Source of the DNA: Amblyomma americanum
Taxonomy: Eukaryota > Arthropoda > Arachnida > Ixodida > Ixodidae
Assembly (NCBI RefSeq): GCF_052857255.1
Contig: NC_135505.1
Coordinates: 27,462,999 to 27,526,998, forward strand
DNA length: 64,000 nucleotides
Direction of reading: 5' to 3'
In this document: positions 21,506-33,740 of the stretch, piece after piece
How the letters are laid out: each line of letters opens with the position of its first letter
How positions within the stretch are numbered: the first letter of the stretch is position 1
Made by a program: the position numbers and the translations under genes
The notes under the pieces: generated by a model
Database searches by the model: none
Told to the model about the DNA's origin: nothing
What the model saw: the letters and a program-made list of their open reading frames with translations, nothing else

Positions 21506-24500
21506 CTAAGACAGTTCGTCAAGCCACTTTGACCACTCCGCTGCAATTCCTTCGGGCAGGGCATCATCCCATTCGATATTCAGGCGCCAAAGTTGTTGAA
21601 ATAGTACCTTCGCTCGTACAATGAAAGGGGATAGCCACCCTAGGGGATCGTAAATCCGTGCTGTGGTTTGTAGGACGGATCGTTTGGTGGGTGGTTCTGT
21701 CGTGGAGATTCTATCGGTGCAGGGGCAGAATGTTAGCAAGTCGGTACTTGGTTCCCACGTGAGGCCCAACACCTTCAACACTCCTGATAGATAACCCAGC
21801 GGCTTGGCTCCCTTCGAGTCTTGCTGAAATCTCTGACAAAGCTTTTCACTGTTAGATGCCCATTTGTGCAGCTGCATCGAGGCCGCTCCGAAAATGGCGT
21901 TTGCCTCGTTGTAGAGATTCAATGCGGCCTGTTCGTTTTCGGCTCCCATCAGTATGTCATCGACATAAAGGCTGCGTTGCAGTCGACTAGCAGTGATCGG
22001 GAACTGTTCTTCCGTGTTCTTTAAGTGATGTTGGAGAGTGGCAGAGAGCAAAAACGGACTGGCAGTCGTCCCGAATGGAACTCGTTTCATGCGCCACGTC
22101 AGAATTGGTGGAAGTGGACCACCTGGCTCAGGCTTCGTTTCGTACCACAAAAAACGCAGGGCATCTCTGTCCTCAGGTCTCACTGAGATCTGCAAAAACG
22201 CCTGCTCGATATCAGCTACGAGAGCTATCTTATGCCTGCGGAAGTTGAGCAGCATGCCCACAAGGTCGGCCGTTAAATTTGGACCACTTTCCAGGTTGTC
22301 ATTCAGAGATTTTGCTGACCTATTGTGAGACGAGGCGTCAAAAACAACACGCAGCTTGTGAGCGCCGCGGATTACAGCCTGATGCGGCATGTGATATACA
22401 GTGTTTGCGCCACTGTCGTTCGTTTCGACGATCTCTGCCATATTCAGTGCGCTGTACTGTCTTATAGCCGCTTCATAATCATTCAATAGCTCTGGAGAGT
22501 TCTGCAGGCGTCTTGTCAGCTGGTGTAGGCGTCTGAGAGCAACCTCTCTGTTATCCTCTAAAGCCGTAACAGGTTTCCAGGGGAGGGCTACCTCATAACG
22601 ACCCCCCTTCAGCTGTACCGTGTCCTCAAAAAACTCCACAGCAGCATTTTTTCCGGTCTTTGCCTCATTGTCATTTATCCCAATCGATTCCAATGTCCAG
22701 AATTTCGTCAATATGTCAGTTGTGCTTATTTCCGTGACCGAGGTTCGCAGGGTGATCGTTTGCATGCAGTGGGGCCCTTCGTCTATGCCTTGAACTGGTC
22801 CTTGAATGGTCCAACCAACAGCTGTTTCAACGGCTCTCAGTTTTCCGTCGATCTTTGTGGATCGGCCGGTCGTTAGCTCCCAAATGTGATCGGAACCTAT
22901 TAAAAGCCCAATGTTTCTAGGCCCTCCGTCGTTGGTAAAATCGGCGGGTTCGTAGCCGAGTATTCTCAGCCTGTCCGTCAGTGTCACGGGTGGTGTTGGG
23001 ATATACTGATCGCAAATTACGTCTGTCTCCAGAACCTCCAGTTCGCAAGTTTTCCCCTTTTTAGTTTTCACCTTGACCATAACTCGCCTGAATAATTTTT
23101 CTTCTTGGTGACCGCCAAAGACCCCCACGGTCAGCATTTCTTCTCCGAGAAGTCTGCATCCTATTCTTTTCGACGCTTCCGATGTGATGTACGAGCGTTG
23201 GCTTCCGCCATCGAAAAGGACTCGCAGTTGCGTCCAGGTTTTTTGGCCACCACAGTTAACTGCCGCCGTTTGCAGTAAGACGGTCCTCATGGGAGCGGAT
23301 TCGGATCCTGTTGTCGATGTTTCAAGGCTAACCTGTGCGTTTGTGACTCCATTAGCTGCTTCTCTTTTGCGAGCTACCAAGTAGGAAGGGTCACATGTTG
23401 AGGTAGCGTGTCTCTTCCCGCACTTCATGCATTTCATGTACACATTACAATTTCTTGAACGATGCCCTTTTCGTGTACATTTAAAGCATCTTCCTGCCGC
23501 TTGTAGAAGTTGTTTCTTTTCGTCTATGCTTTTCTGTGCATCGCATTCATGCGTCTGATGCTCCTCAGCCTTGCAGAAGAAACAGCCTTCCTTCGTTATA
23601 TTTTGGTGCAGGGCTGCAGCGGTCGAAAAAGGCTTATTCATCTTTTTGAAAGGCGGCTTCGTTTTCTCCTTTCGACTGTCATTAGCGCTTTTAGTTATAT
23701 CCATGTTCCTTAATGCAGCCAGATTTTCTCGACTTTCCACTTCGACCCTCAGGAAAGCAATAAGGCGTGAAAAGGACGTCACAGTACCTTTTTTAGTTTC
23801 GTTAGAGCTTTCCGAAGCGTCGTCGGTCGTTGATTCCTCGTCCTCGTCCGAGGAGCTAGTTGTCGCGATGAGGCATTGACGGCTGTAGTCGAGAAGGATG
23901 TCCGTTGGTAAAGCTCGTTGCACAATCGGCATGAGCAGTGAGCTGTAGGAGTCATGCCTTTGACCCAGTGTCTCCAAGCCCTTGATGTGCGCAGCCAGAG
24001 TATCGTACAGGCGACGAAGTCCGCGTACGTCGTCCGAAGAGCGAACTGGCTGTATATCAATCAGCTTCTTCATATGCTCTTGGATTAGGAGCTCTTCGTT
24101 GCCGAAGCGCTTCTTGAGGAGCTCTACGGCGTCGCTGTAGCACCGTGCGGTTGGTGGAAGTCCGGCGAGTGCAGCAGCGGCGTCACCTGTGACCGATGCC
24201 CTCAGGTAGTGGAACTTGTCTACAGATGACAGTTCTTCGTTCTTGTCGACTACTTGTTCGAACACTTCCCAGAAGGGCTGCCAGTCGTGTCGCCGTCCGC
24301 TGAATCTCGTGAGCTCCAGCCTTGGCAGTTTGAGCCTAATCTTGGAGGTCGTTGTGGCCTGAGCGGCGTTATTCTCGTGCTGAGTCGTTGGTGGGTTTCC
24401 AGTCGGGTTGGAGATACACTGTTGCAGCTTTGCCAAGACGGTTACGATGCGATCGTTGTATTCGAAAATCTGCTCGTACTCCGTCTCGGCCTGATCATCA

Positions 24501-24706
24501 TCCAGTATCTCCTCGAAACGACTGTTCACAGCGTTGAGCTCAGCATGGAGAGACATTAGTCGAGCGTGCAAGACACTAGCATCGCTCTGAGTTAGCCGAT
24601 CTAGACGCTCGAGGCATTCATTGACAAGCTTCGTTACTTGAGTGCGCAATACCTTTCGCTTCTTGCAGATGTGCTCCATCGTTGTACCAGTACCGTTGTG
24701 GATCAC
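21506..24706 (-). pseudogene. BEL/Pao gag-protease-RT block, 1,066 codons to a nonsense stop
   Basis: The longest uninterrupted frame in the window. Residues about 1-120 are coiled-coil-like; about 122-290 form the Pao-type gag domain (LPRLELTRFSGRRHDW, then YLRASVTGDAAAALAGL); three cysteine clusters follow (CFFCKAEEHQTHEC at 375-388, CFKCTRKGHRSRNC at 407-420, CMKCGKRHATSTC at 426-438). The protease site is VLFDGGSQRSYI near 499, with DGG. Reverse transcriptase has VADIEQAFLQI (830-840) and LYVDDILMG (913-921). The TAG at 21506-21508 ends the block, but coding continues in the same frame beyond it. The start at 24706 lies about 130 nt inside the primer-binding site. Confidence 0.88.
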
Positions 24707-24835
24707 CGGAATTGCTTCAAATAACCAAAGGATGAGACGACTTCATGTAGCAGCGTTGGATCTGTTGAGATGACAGGCCACAATAAGGCGAATATCCACG
24801 GTTCGTTGTTCGCAATTTCGTCTCTTCACTTCCCG

Positions 24836-24853
24836 TCCCGGGTTTCGGCACCA
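24836..24853 (-). promoter_or_regulatory. tRNA-Phe primer-binding site of BEL/Pao
   Basis: The + strand reads TCCCGGGTTTCGGCACCA, which is the 3' end of eukaryotic tRNA-Phe including CCA, so the element's sense (minus) strand is complementary to that tRNA over 18 nt. It begins 6 nt inside the 5' LTR, the normal place for priming minus-strand cDNA. Confidence 0.88.
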
Positions 24854-24859
24854 AACGTC

Positions 24860-25251
24860 TGTATAAAATGTCGTGAATACGTTGACGGTCGTTGAAGAGT
24901 AAGCAACCGATGAACGAAGAACAACTGAATTTAATACTGGGTAAAAGAGACAGCTTACAAAAAGGTTCGATGCGTACAAGGTTCGTTTTGCGACTGACGC
25001 CTTCGCCGTTGTCTCGTCGCTCCCACGGTCTGAGCCGCCAGACACCTCCCCTCTCGCCACTCGGGGACTCCGGCGTTGAGAGATGCTCTCCAGGGAGAGC
25101 GGCCTTGCGTGGCGCAGGGGGACGCGGGGCGCCCTCCTCGAAGGGCACAGACGGTAATAAATAAGTCCGAATGTTTCCGCAAAGCGGGGAATCGGTCTCA
25201 GAGGTCGACGCACGGAAAACCGTCTTTCCACGAAACATAACGTTCACAACA
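24860..25251 (-). repeat. BEL/Pao 5' LTR
   Basis: The right LTR on the + strand. It would supply the promoter for the minus-oriented element. Apart from two substitutions it is identical to 18967-19358. Confidence 0.9.
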
Positions 25252-25671
25252 CTCATCGCGCCTGTGTCAGATGGACTCAATCGGCGGGTAAAAGTCAGTA
25301 GTTCTGAATTGATAGCCATGCAAAAAAAAGGATGGCAGCCCAGAAAACATCCGCTGCAACAAGAGAAGTTATCGCACAGAAAAATGTCCGTTTTTTTAGA
25401 AAGAAGTGGGGTCCTGTACCGAAAGCATCCAGACAGCTGGGGAGTGGAGATCGATCAGCTGATCCTGCCTCGTTGCTATTGCGCCGGGATCTGTTGCGCA
25501 CGTCGAATGGAGGTTCGTGGTTCGAACACTTAGGAGTTAAAAAGACAAAATACCGTCTGTTGCAAGAATACTACTGGCCAGGGTTACATGCTGATGCAGA
25601 GCCGTTTTTAACGAAATATGACACCGGTCGGCGTGAGGTAAACCAGCGGATAGATCGAGAGCGCCGTTGAA
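25252..25671 (+). pseudogene. Ty3 pol fragment (+), integrase N-terminal part
   Basis: Continues the frame from 18966: IAPVSDGLNRRVKVSSSELI, then SGVLYRKHPDSWGVEIDQLI, then in a shifted frame HLGVKKTKYRLLQEYYWPGL and a decayed cysteine pair at YDTGRREVNQR. This is the linker and zinc domain of a Ty3 integrase. It ends at about 25671 without the catalytic core. Confidence 0.7.
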
Positions 25672-26155
25672 GTTGGTGCTTGTAGCGGCGCGAGATGCGT
25701 CACTCTAGACAGACGCGCATGAAAGGCAAGGCCGAAACGTTACGACCACCACCGAGGAGTCCGGCTGCGGTGAAACTGATCCTTCGTTTCGTGTGCCTGC
25801 CGCGCCGAGGAGGCCGGCGCCAAAACATAAACATCCGGTGGCGGCGGTGAGGAGAGGTTCTCCGCGCCGCCGGAATCGGATTCCCTACAGGGGTTCCCCC
25901 TGTAGACGTGAAGATCGCTGTTGTCGAGCTGAGGCCCAAGACACGCGTTTACTCTTGGGGCACGCTATCGCGGGGAACGAAGGATCGTGCGTGAGACGAG
26001 CTGAGAGTGAAATACACACACACGAGTTGGCCATGTACGCAGCTTTCAGGCTGTCGATTGCAACCATGTTTTCACGGCCTTTTACACACAGAGTGAAGGT
26101 CTTTTCTTCGCGCTGTAGCACTTCGATTTTGTGGGTGATCACATATTTCAAATCA
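25672..26155 (-). pseudogene. Ty3 integrase C-terminal tail (-) and downstream sequence
   Basis: The minus-strand frame 25885-26151 reads VLQREEKTFTLCVKGRENMV and AIDSLKAAYMA, the GPY/F-like C-terminal module of Ty3 integrases (commonly ending SIDRLKPAY). The downstream 25672-25884 is GC-rich and may include the element's 3' LTR, but no boundary was found. Confidence 0.65.
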
Positions 26156-26159
26156 ACTC

Positions 26160-29100
26160 AGTTTTATTCAAGCTCCCTGAGATACTTAGGGGCACGGACA
26201 AAAAGCCAAAGGTGGCTTGACGAGGTCCGTGCTCCTTACAAGGCATACAGTGGAAAACGCAGGAATGTATGAAAATACAGGCAGTGAATAACAAGAAACG
26301 CAGCTGCCCAGAAGGCAGAAAGGTGTACAAAAGAAGCGAAAAATGCAGATAACAAAAGGCAAACTAACTTGAGGTTTCCGGATCATGAAAAACTGTAGTG
26401 TACAGAAGTGGCTATGAATAAAAAATGCACGGCAGGAAAGTGAAGAAAAAACGAGAACAAAATAACACACATCGCTGTAACTGCGCTTATTTCACAAACA
26501 AAACAAAGAAACTAGCTATATTGCCACCCACATTTCTTAGGAAACATACTGCGTACATCCCTGAATTCTTTGTTGAAGACATCTCGGTTATCTTCACCGG
26601 ACAGTTCGTTCGGGTTAGCTGGCAGACGATATTTCAACATTTGTTTCCCGTAATTTGTGCGGCATACATCAACTTTTCACTTTTCCGGATTTCGTGTACA
26701 ATACACAGGATTGTTCGTAAGAAGTGCGGCTTGCGCTGCTAAAGAATTGTCGTGCTTAATTACTTCGGACTTGTAATGACGGATTATTCTATAAGAATAT
26801 AAAGACTCTATACCAATTATGTTCAATTTCTAAACAATTCGGCTGTGTGTAAATAACGAGGGACTTTTGCAATAATGTGTATAACACATTTCTGCAAACA
26901 CAACAATTTATTAATATTGGGGAGCGTTGTGGTTCCCCAGACAAGCGCGCCATAACTCATTGCCCAGGAAACAGGGAATTGTATAATATTACGTTAACTG
27001 AGATGGGAACAGATGAACAGTAGCGACGCAAATAGCCAGTCGTACGCTAGAGCTTCCCGGAGAGGTAGGTAATTTGGTCGTCCCAGGACATATTTTCTGT
27101 AATGTGGTCGTCCCAGGACATATTTTCTGAGAAAATTACCTATATTGTTTTAAAATGGGGAACCACTTCAATTGTAGTGTTGTTTATTGGAAGGGATGGA
27201 AGACAAATACCTTTTTGACGTGGATGAAAGATGACAGCTTTTGTCTTTGCAACGTTGACCTTTAAATCATTATCTGTTGCCCAAGTGTTTATATGTCCTA
27301 ATGTCCTGTTTTCTCGATCGGCTGTACTGATGCTCGACTGTCGAGGAAAAAAACACACTTGTGTCGTCGGCGTATATAATATAGTCAGCATATTTGTCCA
27401 TATTAACAATATCATTGACATAAATTAAAACAGAAAGGGCCCTAAAATACTCCCTGAAGAACACCAGAAACTAATGGTTGAATAGCTGGGCGTTGTCTTT
27501 GAATGTCGACAAATTGTGTGGGATGCGGTAAGTAAGAAGACATTAAAGAAAGAACTTTGCCGCGAAAACCGTAGTATTTCTTCTTCTGAAGCAGGCTGCG
27601 GGCATTGATTACATCCAAGTTTGTCGTGAAATATAAAAAAAATTCACGCTCTGGCGCTGCACCTTCGTCCCGGCTGAATACAGACGCGAAATCTTTATTA
27701 AAGGCTCAAGCCATCTTATAGTTTCGCATTCTCCAATAGTGAAATATTGAACGCTAGTTTTTTTTTTCTTGGTTTGAGATATGCTTCCAAAACTTTCCTT
27801 GCGATTTTTGATACACTCAGATCAGCACTCCGTCATATACCTTTCTGTTGCTTTTATTACTTCTGTTTGAAAAGCTTGTCAGTGATTGCGAATAGGGTCG
27901 GGTCGGACATATAAAGCAGGTTGCCTACTTTTTACGCGTATACAATTCAACTGACGCTTCACATGAAGGATCGTGCGGGAAATCCATGGGTTCGTTTTGC
28001 GCGCTCTTATTCTGCGCACGGCTATGAAGCATTCAAAGCACTCATTAACTAATGCTTTCAACCTCTCCCAAGCTTAATTTACAGGTACTCAGCCTGAGCA
28101 CACAAGGTTGCTGAGCGGTCCATAGTTTTCTTCTAAGTAATATTATACATCAACATCGTTCGCTTTAGCGAAATCGAGAATTGAAGTATTTTGGCGGGAC
28201 TTGGTTTACAACGTACTATAGGTAGCCTAGTAATTACCATCACGTGACCCGAGGTTCCTTCCAGAACCTCAGAAGTATAACTAAGGTGAGACAAACGGTG
28301 GTTTAAGAACAGTAAAACGAGGAGTGATTCACTTAAGCCAGTTTTTCTATTTGGGGTGCTGACAACTTTAGTCAAGTTCATTGAAAAAGCTACGTCTATC
28401 AGCACAAAAGATATTCCTGCATCACTTGAACCGTTCGTGTAATTATTCCAGTCTATATGCGGCAGTTAAAAGCCTCCGCCAACATTAATCTCCCCGTGTG
28501 TAGCGGCAAATGTGACGTTTCTAAAATCACTAAGACATTCCATATACCCCTGTGTAGTAGCTGGGGGACGATAAGCCGCAATAACCGTGAAACAAAAACT
28601 GCCGATTTCCATGCTTCAAACAACACACCCAATATTCGACGAAGAGGTTAAACACATGTGATACTACTCTTACAGACAATGGTCACACCTCCTCTAGAAC
28701 CACGGTCTTTCCTGCAGACTGCATAATTAGGTTGAAGAAAGTCGGCGTCGTCAACGCCATCATTTAGCCAGGTTTCGGTAATGATAGCAATTTCGGATAT
28801 ATGTTCAAGATAAATGCTTTCAAAGCCTGGTGTTTTATTGATTACACAACAGGCATTCAGGTTAATGACTGTCAAAATATCAAGAAGAATCCTCATCATG
28901 TTCCACGCTTGATTTTCGGTCGTTATCAGGTGAGACTGATGTGTCGTTTATATCGAGCCTGCTTGTATTTTCTTGACACAAGTTTCGTGACCCGGTGATA
29001 TCAACCCAGTAATACATCTTATCGACAAAAAGCTTGTCGTGTGCCAGACGTCCTTTGCTCCGTCAAACTTCTCTTTTTTTCTCCCTTTCCCAAAGGCGTT

Positions 29101-29640
29101 TTACACAATGCAACACACCTTTTGAAAATTCTTCACTGACTGAGAGCTTTTTACTTTTCAACTTTGAGAAGTTTCGCATAATCTGGATTTTCTCTTTAAA
29201 ATTATACAGTCGAAAGATTACTGGTCGGGTGTTTCCTCGATTTTTTCCCTGAGTCGGTGCATGCGCTCTATGCTACTCGGAGCTACCTCGATAACAGGAA
29301 ACAATTTCTGCTCTGCCATTTCTGAAGGGTTATCATATGTCTCGTCTTCCTTCTCAGGCAAGCCGTGGATGATAATATTACGCCGTTGGCGCTTTTGCAG
29401 ATCGTCGACCTTCGTAGAAAGCGCTGTGATTTCTTTTGCCACACTATTCCCTCGGCTTTTGTTTCTGAAAAATTTGATTAGCACCATTCTAGTTTTCCAA
29501 GAAGATCTTCAAATTCCCGGATAGCATTCTCATCATCGTTGACTCTTTCTGAGTAGCCCTTTGGTTGCGTTTAATGTCGCTAAGTGTTTTTGTGCGCTCT
29601 TTCAGTGTTTGCAGAATATGTTAAAGTTTGTCATGAAGAG
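26160..29640 (-). mobile_element. CR1-like LINE (-), decayed, with ORF1 and ORF2 remnants
   Basis: Minus-strand reading: ORF1 (29218-29530) with KEITALSTKVDDLQKRQRRN and IIIHGLPEKEDETYDN; endonuclease pieces with IAIITETWLNDG and DRGSRGGVTIV (28648-28899) and VVSTPNRKTG (28330-28360); RT with DVINARSLLQKKKYYGFRGK (27560-27620), SGVLQGV (about 27440) and IIYADDTSVFFSS (27340-27390); thumb with YGALVWGTTTLPNINKLLCL (26890-26960). RT fingers seem deleted between about 27640 and 27720. The 3' end is not sharply defined, near 26160-26180. Confidence 0.75.
29218..29530 (-). pseudogene. CR1-like LINE ORF1 fragment
   Basis: Encodes a short coiled coil followed by RRNIIIHGLPEKEDET and IERMHRLREK, the start of an ORF1 RRM-type domain like that at 1590-1740 in the plus-strand CR1-like element. 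Truncated at both ends. Confidence 0.6.
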
Positions 29641-29659
29641 TGGGAGGGCGTGGTGATTT

Positions 29660-29968
29660 GGATGAATTGGTTTTTGGGGAAAGGAAATGGCGCAGTATCT
29701 CTCACATATCGGCGGACACCTGTACCGCGCAGTAAGGGAAGGGTAAATGAGGGACTAATAGAATAAATGAAGAACGATGTACCGTAGTGGAGGGCTCCGG
29801 AATAATTTCGGCCGCCTGGAGATCTTTAACGTGCACTGACATCGCACAGCGCACGGGTGCCTAAGCGTTTCGCCTCCATCGAAACGCGGGCGCCGCGCTC
29901 CTGTTCGAACCCAGGTACTCCAGATCAGTAGCCGAGCGCCCTAAACTACTGAGCCACAGCGACGGGGC
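29660..29968 (-). mobile_element. Ruka-type SINE (-), long 3' form
   Basis: Complementary to the SINE at 12065: the minus strand has GTGGCTCAGTAGTTTAGGGCG (decayed A box) and GTTCGAACAGG (decayed B box), then GTGCACGTTAAAGATCTCCAGG. It extends into a longer 3' region (29660-29790) containing GGCGCAGTATCTCTCACATATCG on the + strand. No clear duplication found. Confidence 0.8.
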
Positions 29969-30099
29969 TTGTGTCGATATCGCCGCTAGTTGCAAGTTTC
30001 AGAACCTACCAAGAATCACACAAAAGCAATAACTGTGAGCGGGGGCACGGCACGACAATAAGTGACAACTGATTGCTTGGGAGAAAAGAGTAATCCCTT

Positions 30100-30458
30100 C
30101 TTACCTGCAGACAATGAAAGACTGACAAGTTTGAAGGCGTATTCGGGTGCATGCCGCGCCCGCAACTGAATCCGTGTGGGTCGGAAAGCTTGCTTATGAA
30201 GGGCACGGGTAGCGGCGTGGTTGAAGATGATAGGCGGAAACTCCCGTGCAAAGATCGTCGTCGGTAGCGCAGGTTGCTCTCATCGCCGGTATGTGAAGAT
30301 AAATGTCATCTGTAGGGGTCCGTTGAGGCACGTGGGCTTCGTCATGAGCTCTTAGAATGTGCAGTGAAGCAAAGGCGAACAGCTAGACCTGCAGACAAGC
30401 AAAGACGAACAAGTTTGAAGGCATGTTCTGGTGCGTGCCGCACCCGCAATAAAGTTGT
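30100..30458. repeat. Imperfect direct duplication, about 70 bp
   Basis: Segments 30102-30172 and 30389-30457 both run CCTGCAGACAA...ACAAGTTTGAAGGC...GCATGCCGC or GCGTGCCGC with scattered differences, about 285 bp apart. They flank sequence at the decayed 3' side of the next LINE. Confidence 0.6.
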
Positions 30459-32639
30459 AGCTGCAGGTGCGTACATTCACCTGGAATCGGTCGGTCAATA
30501 CAGATGCGTGAGACACATTGTCGAACGCCTCACTGACGTCGATGCCGAGAATGATGCGTGTGGCCCGGATGGAAACCGGGCCGAGTATGTCGCGTTGTAT
30601 CTGCTACATGGTGTCCTGAGAGGGGAGTCCAGCCCGAAAACTATTCATGGTGGGGTGCAGGAGGTCCCCCTTGTCTCCGTGAGTGTGAAGTCTGTGTAGA
30701 ATTACGTGTTCCATAACCATCCCTAGGTAAGACGTGAACGAGATGGGCCGGAGGTTGCCCAGCTCGAGTCGTCTGCGTGATTTGGGTATGAAGATTATCT
30801 TGGCATGCTTCCAGGAGTCTGAAAAGCGACCTTGATGTCAGCGGTGGTTCAAAAGGTCTGCAAGTGCTACTACGGACTGGTCGTCGAGGTTGCGGAGCAT
30901 CTTGTTGTTGATGCGGTCGTCGCCGGTGGCCGCGGTAGTCGTGATGCGGTTGAGGGCGGCGCGGACTTCTGAAGCCGTGATGTCTCTGTCCATGTCTGCG
31001 TTCTTAGATCCCGTGTATTCCGAAGGAATGGGTATGTCTGTGGAGGTGTTGATGTATTTGTCTTTCAAGGTAACGAGGAGTTCTTCGTTGGTTCCTTCCA
31101 ACGCGTGCATGACGCGGTTAAGATTCTTGTTAGATGCAGACTTGGTGCGTGTCAGGCCAAGCAAGGGCTTGAGCAGAAACCCCGTGTTCTTGCATCCAAA
31201 CTGCTCCTTGAGGTGGTCGCAAGTCCGGTGCCATTGCTCCTGACAAAGTTTGGCAGACTAGGCTTCGATCTCTCGTTCAGCGCGTGCGAGGCGATGCTTA
31301 GAGGACGGTTGTGTTTGCGTTAGAGCCAGCGAGCGTGGAGGCGGCGCTGGGCCCCCACATGTGCATGATTTTGGTGTCGGGGGTGGGGCCATCCTCCTTC
31401 TGGGTGACCATGGAGGTGGCGTTGGCGGCGTCGCGGGACGTCATGTGTCGAGGTCGCTTATGGGGCTCTGCGGACGCTGAGCTCGCACGTATCGGAAAGC
31501 GTCCCAGTTGGTGTGTGCGACTGTGCGACGGGAGGCCTTGCAGTGTGTAGCGGTAAAGGTTGTGCTGACAACATAGCGATCACTACCTGTGTTCATACCG
31601 AGATTTTCCTTGCGCGCGTCTGTGATATTGCGGGCGAAAGTGAAGTCCGAACAGCTGTCTTGCGTAACGCTGTTGTCGAAACGGGTGGGTCGTTCGGGGT
31701 CGAGGAGGAGCCGAGACCCAGTGTCTGGGCTGTCTCCCATACCTTGGCTCCTTTGCGACCACAAGCTTTGCGGGGGTAGCCCCACACGGCGTGCAGTGAA
31801 TTACAGTCGCACACTGTAAGTAGGACCTCATTTCGCGCGGCTGCACAGGCCTCGTGGAGGAGAGTGGCTATACTTTAGTGCTCTTGTCACTTGGGGGGCT
31901 GTACACGTTTAGAACGTTGAGCGGGGATTGGATTCGGCTGTTGAGAAGTACCTGCGCGAAAGTGTGCTGGACTTCGGCGTAGCTGATTGGCTGTGAGGTT
32001 GCGGTGTACGAGGATGGCGGTGCTTGGGTGGAGATCCGGTGCTTCCGGTTGGTTGAAGGCTGCAGAACTGGTGAGTTGGGTGTCGGTTCACATTTCTTGG
32101 AGCGCGATAATGTACGATATGTATGGCTGGGGCTGCAAGACATGCTGAAAGGCTCTCCGCTTTGTCTTCAAGCCACTGGAGTTCCACTGCCATACGGTTA
32201 TGGGTGCGCTACCTATCGGATTTCGTGGAGGGCTCGAGGGTAGTGCAGGAGCGCTATGGTGGTTTTGAGAATAGCGCCAGCACACGTGCGCGCGGCTGTA
32301 CTCTCGGGCGCGGAAGTCGGACCAGGCGACTTAGTGCGCGGGGTGGGGGGGTGAGGTCGATCATTTGCGAGGTTCCCGTAAGGTGGTGGAGACGGTAGGT
32401 GAGGATGTGGATACTGGCTGCCATGGTGGCAAAGCCGATAATGAGACGGTCGCTAGTGGGGGTCAGCCGTCGGAGGGCGTCCTCTATTTTAGAGATGCGA
32501 GCGTCAAATGCTGTCGGAGGTGAAGGGTGGGAAGCCTTGCGCTTAGTGCATGGGGGCGTGTCGGCGTCCATGTTGGAGTCAGTGGTGTGCTAGTATCTGT
32601 CTCAGTTCTACGCTGGGCACACCTGAACTGCACACTAAA

Positions 32640-32873
32640 GGAAGGAATACAGGAGGAATTTGAGAGAAGAAAGGTTAAAAGGTGTCGTAGAGGAAGGCTA
32701 CGGAATAATTTTGACCACCTGGGGATCTTTAACGTGCACTGACATCGGACAGCACACGAGCACCTTTGAGTTTCACCTCAATCGAAACGCGGCCGCCGCG
32801 GTCGGGTTCGAACCCGGGTACTCGCATCAGTATCCAAGCACCTTAACCACTGAGTCACCGCAGCGGGTAAGCC
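32640..32873 (-). mobile_element. Ruka-type SINE (-) inserted in LINE gag
   Basis: The minus strand starts CCCGCTGCGGTGACTCAGTGG (A box), followed by GGTTCGAACCC (B box, intact) and GTGCACGTTAAAGATCCCCAGG. It lies between the zinc-knuckle part and the C-terminal part of gag, so it entered after the LINE. Confidence 0.85.
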
Positions 32874-33437
32874 ATAAACTGCGGCTGCGGTTTTGGGTCT
32901 GTCTGTGCGGACTCCAGACTGTGAATTTGGCATTGGTCTGTGCCAACTGGACATGTAGTTGTACGACAATGTCTGCCTTACCAATGCCCTTACCTGTGGG
33001 TTGGCCAGTTAATTGGCATGTAGCTGGTGGAGGGGTGTTTCATCCGACCTGATTGTCAGGCTACCTATCGGAACTGGTCTGGGAGTTTGCCCGGGAATCC
33101 CGAGAGCTTTATCAGGAGCGGCTACGGCTGTTGTGGCTGAAGCTGCTGCTTCGCAGTGGCGGGAGTCATCTCTTGGTGGTCGTTGTTGGATGCCGCGGCT
33201 TCGGGAACGGGACTGGCGGCCATGTTACAAGCTTCTGGATTCAGTGTCAGTATACGTGGATTATTAGGATGATTTAGGCAGCTGGTGGCCGCTAAAGGGT
33301 ATCTGCAGCTTATGATGCCGAAATGATGTGAGCCTTTGCACACGATGCATGTGGCTTGACAGGTGGGTGGTTGGCCAGCTGGTTTGGGCTCATGGGCCAG
33401 ACCGCAGCGGCGTCAAGTGGTTTGGCTTGGTTGAAGG

Positions 33438-33740
33438 CACACGGCCGCTCTGTGGCCATGCTTGCGTCCGTCTAAACGCGCCTCCTTAGGACTTATGACG
33501 CAATGTTGATGTTTTTCGTTTTTCTTTTTTTCCTGGTGTGATCGAATTTTGGAATGCTTTGCCTGTTGAGGTTGTACGAGCAATCGAGCATGCACAAGTT
33601 CGAACGTTCAATCGATATTTCATACCCAGGGTGCCCAAATTGACGCAATGAGATATCAGTTTTGTCTCTTGTAAATTGTATTGTATATCCTTCCTGTGAC
33701 GACCCCCACCGAGGGTCAACAGTATAAATTAAAAAAAATT
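33438..33740 (+). mobile_element. LINE 3' end (+) in LINE gag, 7-bp duplication
   Basis: The + frame reads NVDVFRFSFFPGVIEFWNAL and VRTFNRYFIPRVPKLTQ then a stop, the RT C-terminus of a CR1/Jockey-like LINE, followed by an A-rich tail TTAAAAAAAATT. TTGAAGG occurs at 33431-33437 and again at 33741-33747, giving a plausible duplication. Confidence 0.65.

Larger units (their letters stand above)
18967..25251 (-). mobile_element. Complete BEL/Pao LTR retrotransposon (-)
   Basis: A 6,285-bp element bounded by two 392-bp LTRs (18967-19358 and 24860-25251) that begin TGTATAAAATG and end GTTCACAACA and differ at only two positions (19146/25039 and 19242/25135). It has a 5-bp duplication CTCAT, a primer-binding site complementary to tRNA-Phe (24836-24853), a purine tract next to the 3' LTR (minus strand GGGCGGGAATG, 19359-19370), and gag-protease-RT-RNase H-integrase coding in BEL/Pao order. 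Two in-frame stops and one frameshift interrupt the polyprotein. The LTR similarity implies a recent insertion. Confidence 0.92.

Noticed and set aside
25332..25670. Host gene fragment after the BEL/Pao element
   Set aside because: The peptide is the Ty3 integrase zinc-domain region continuing from 18966.
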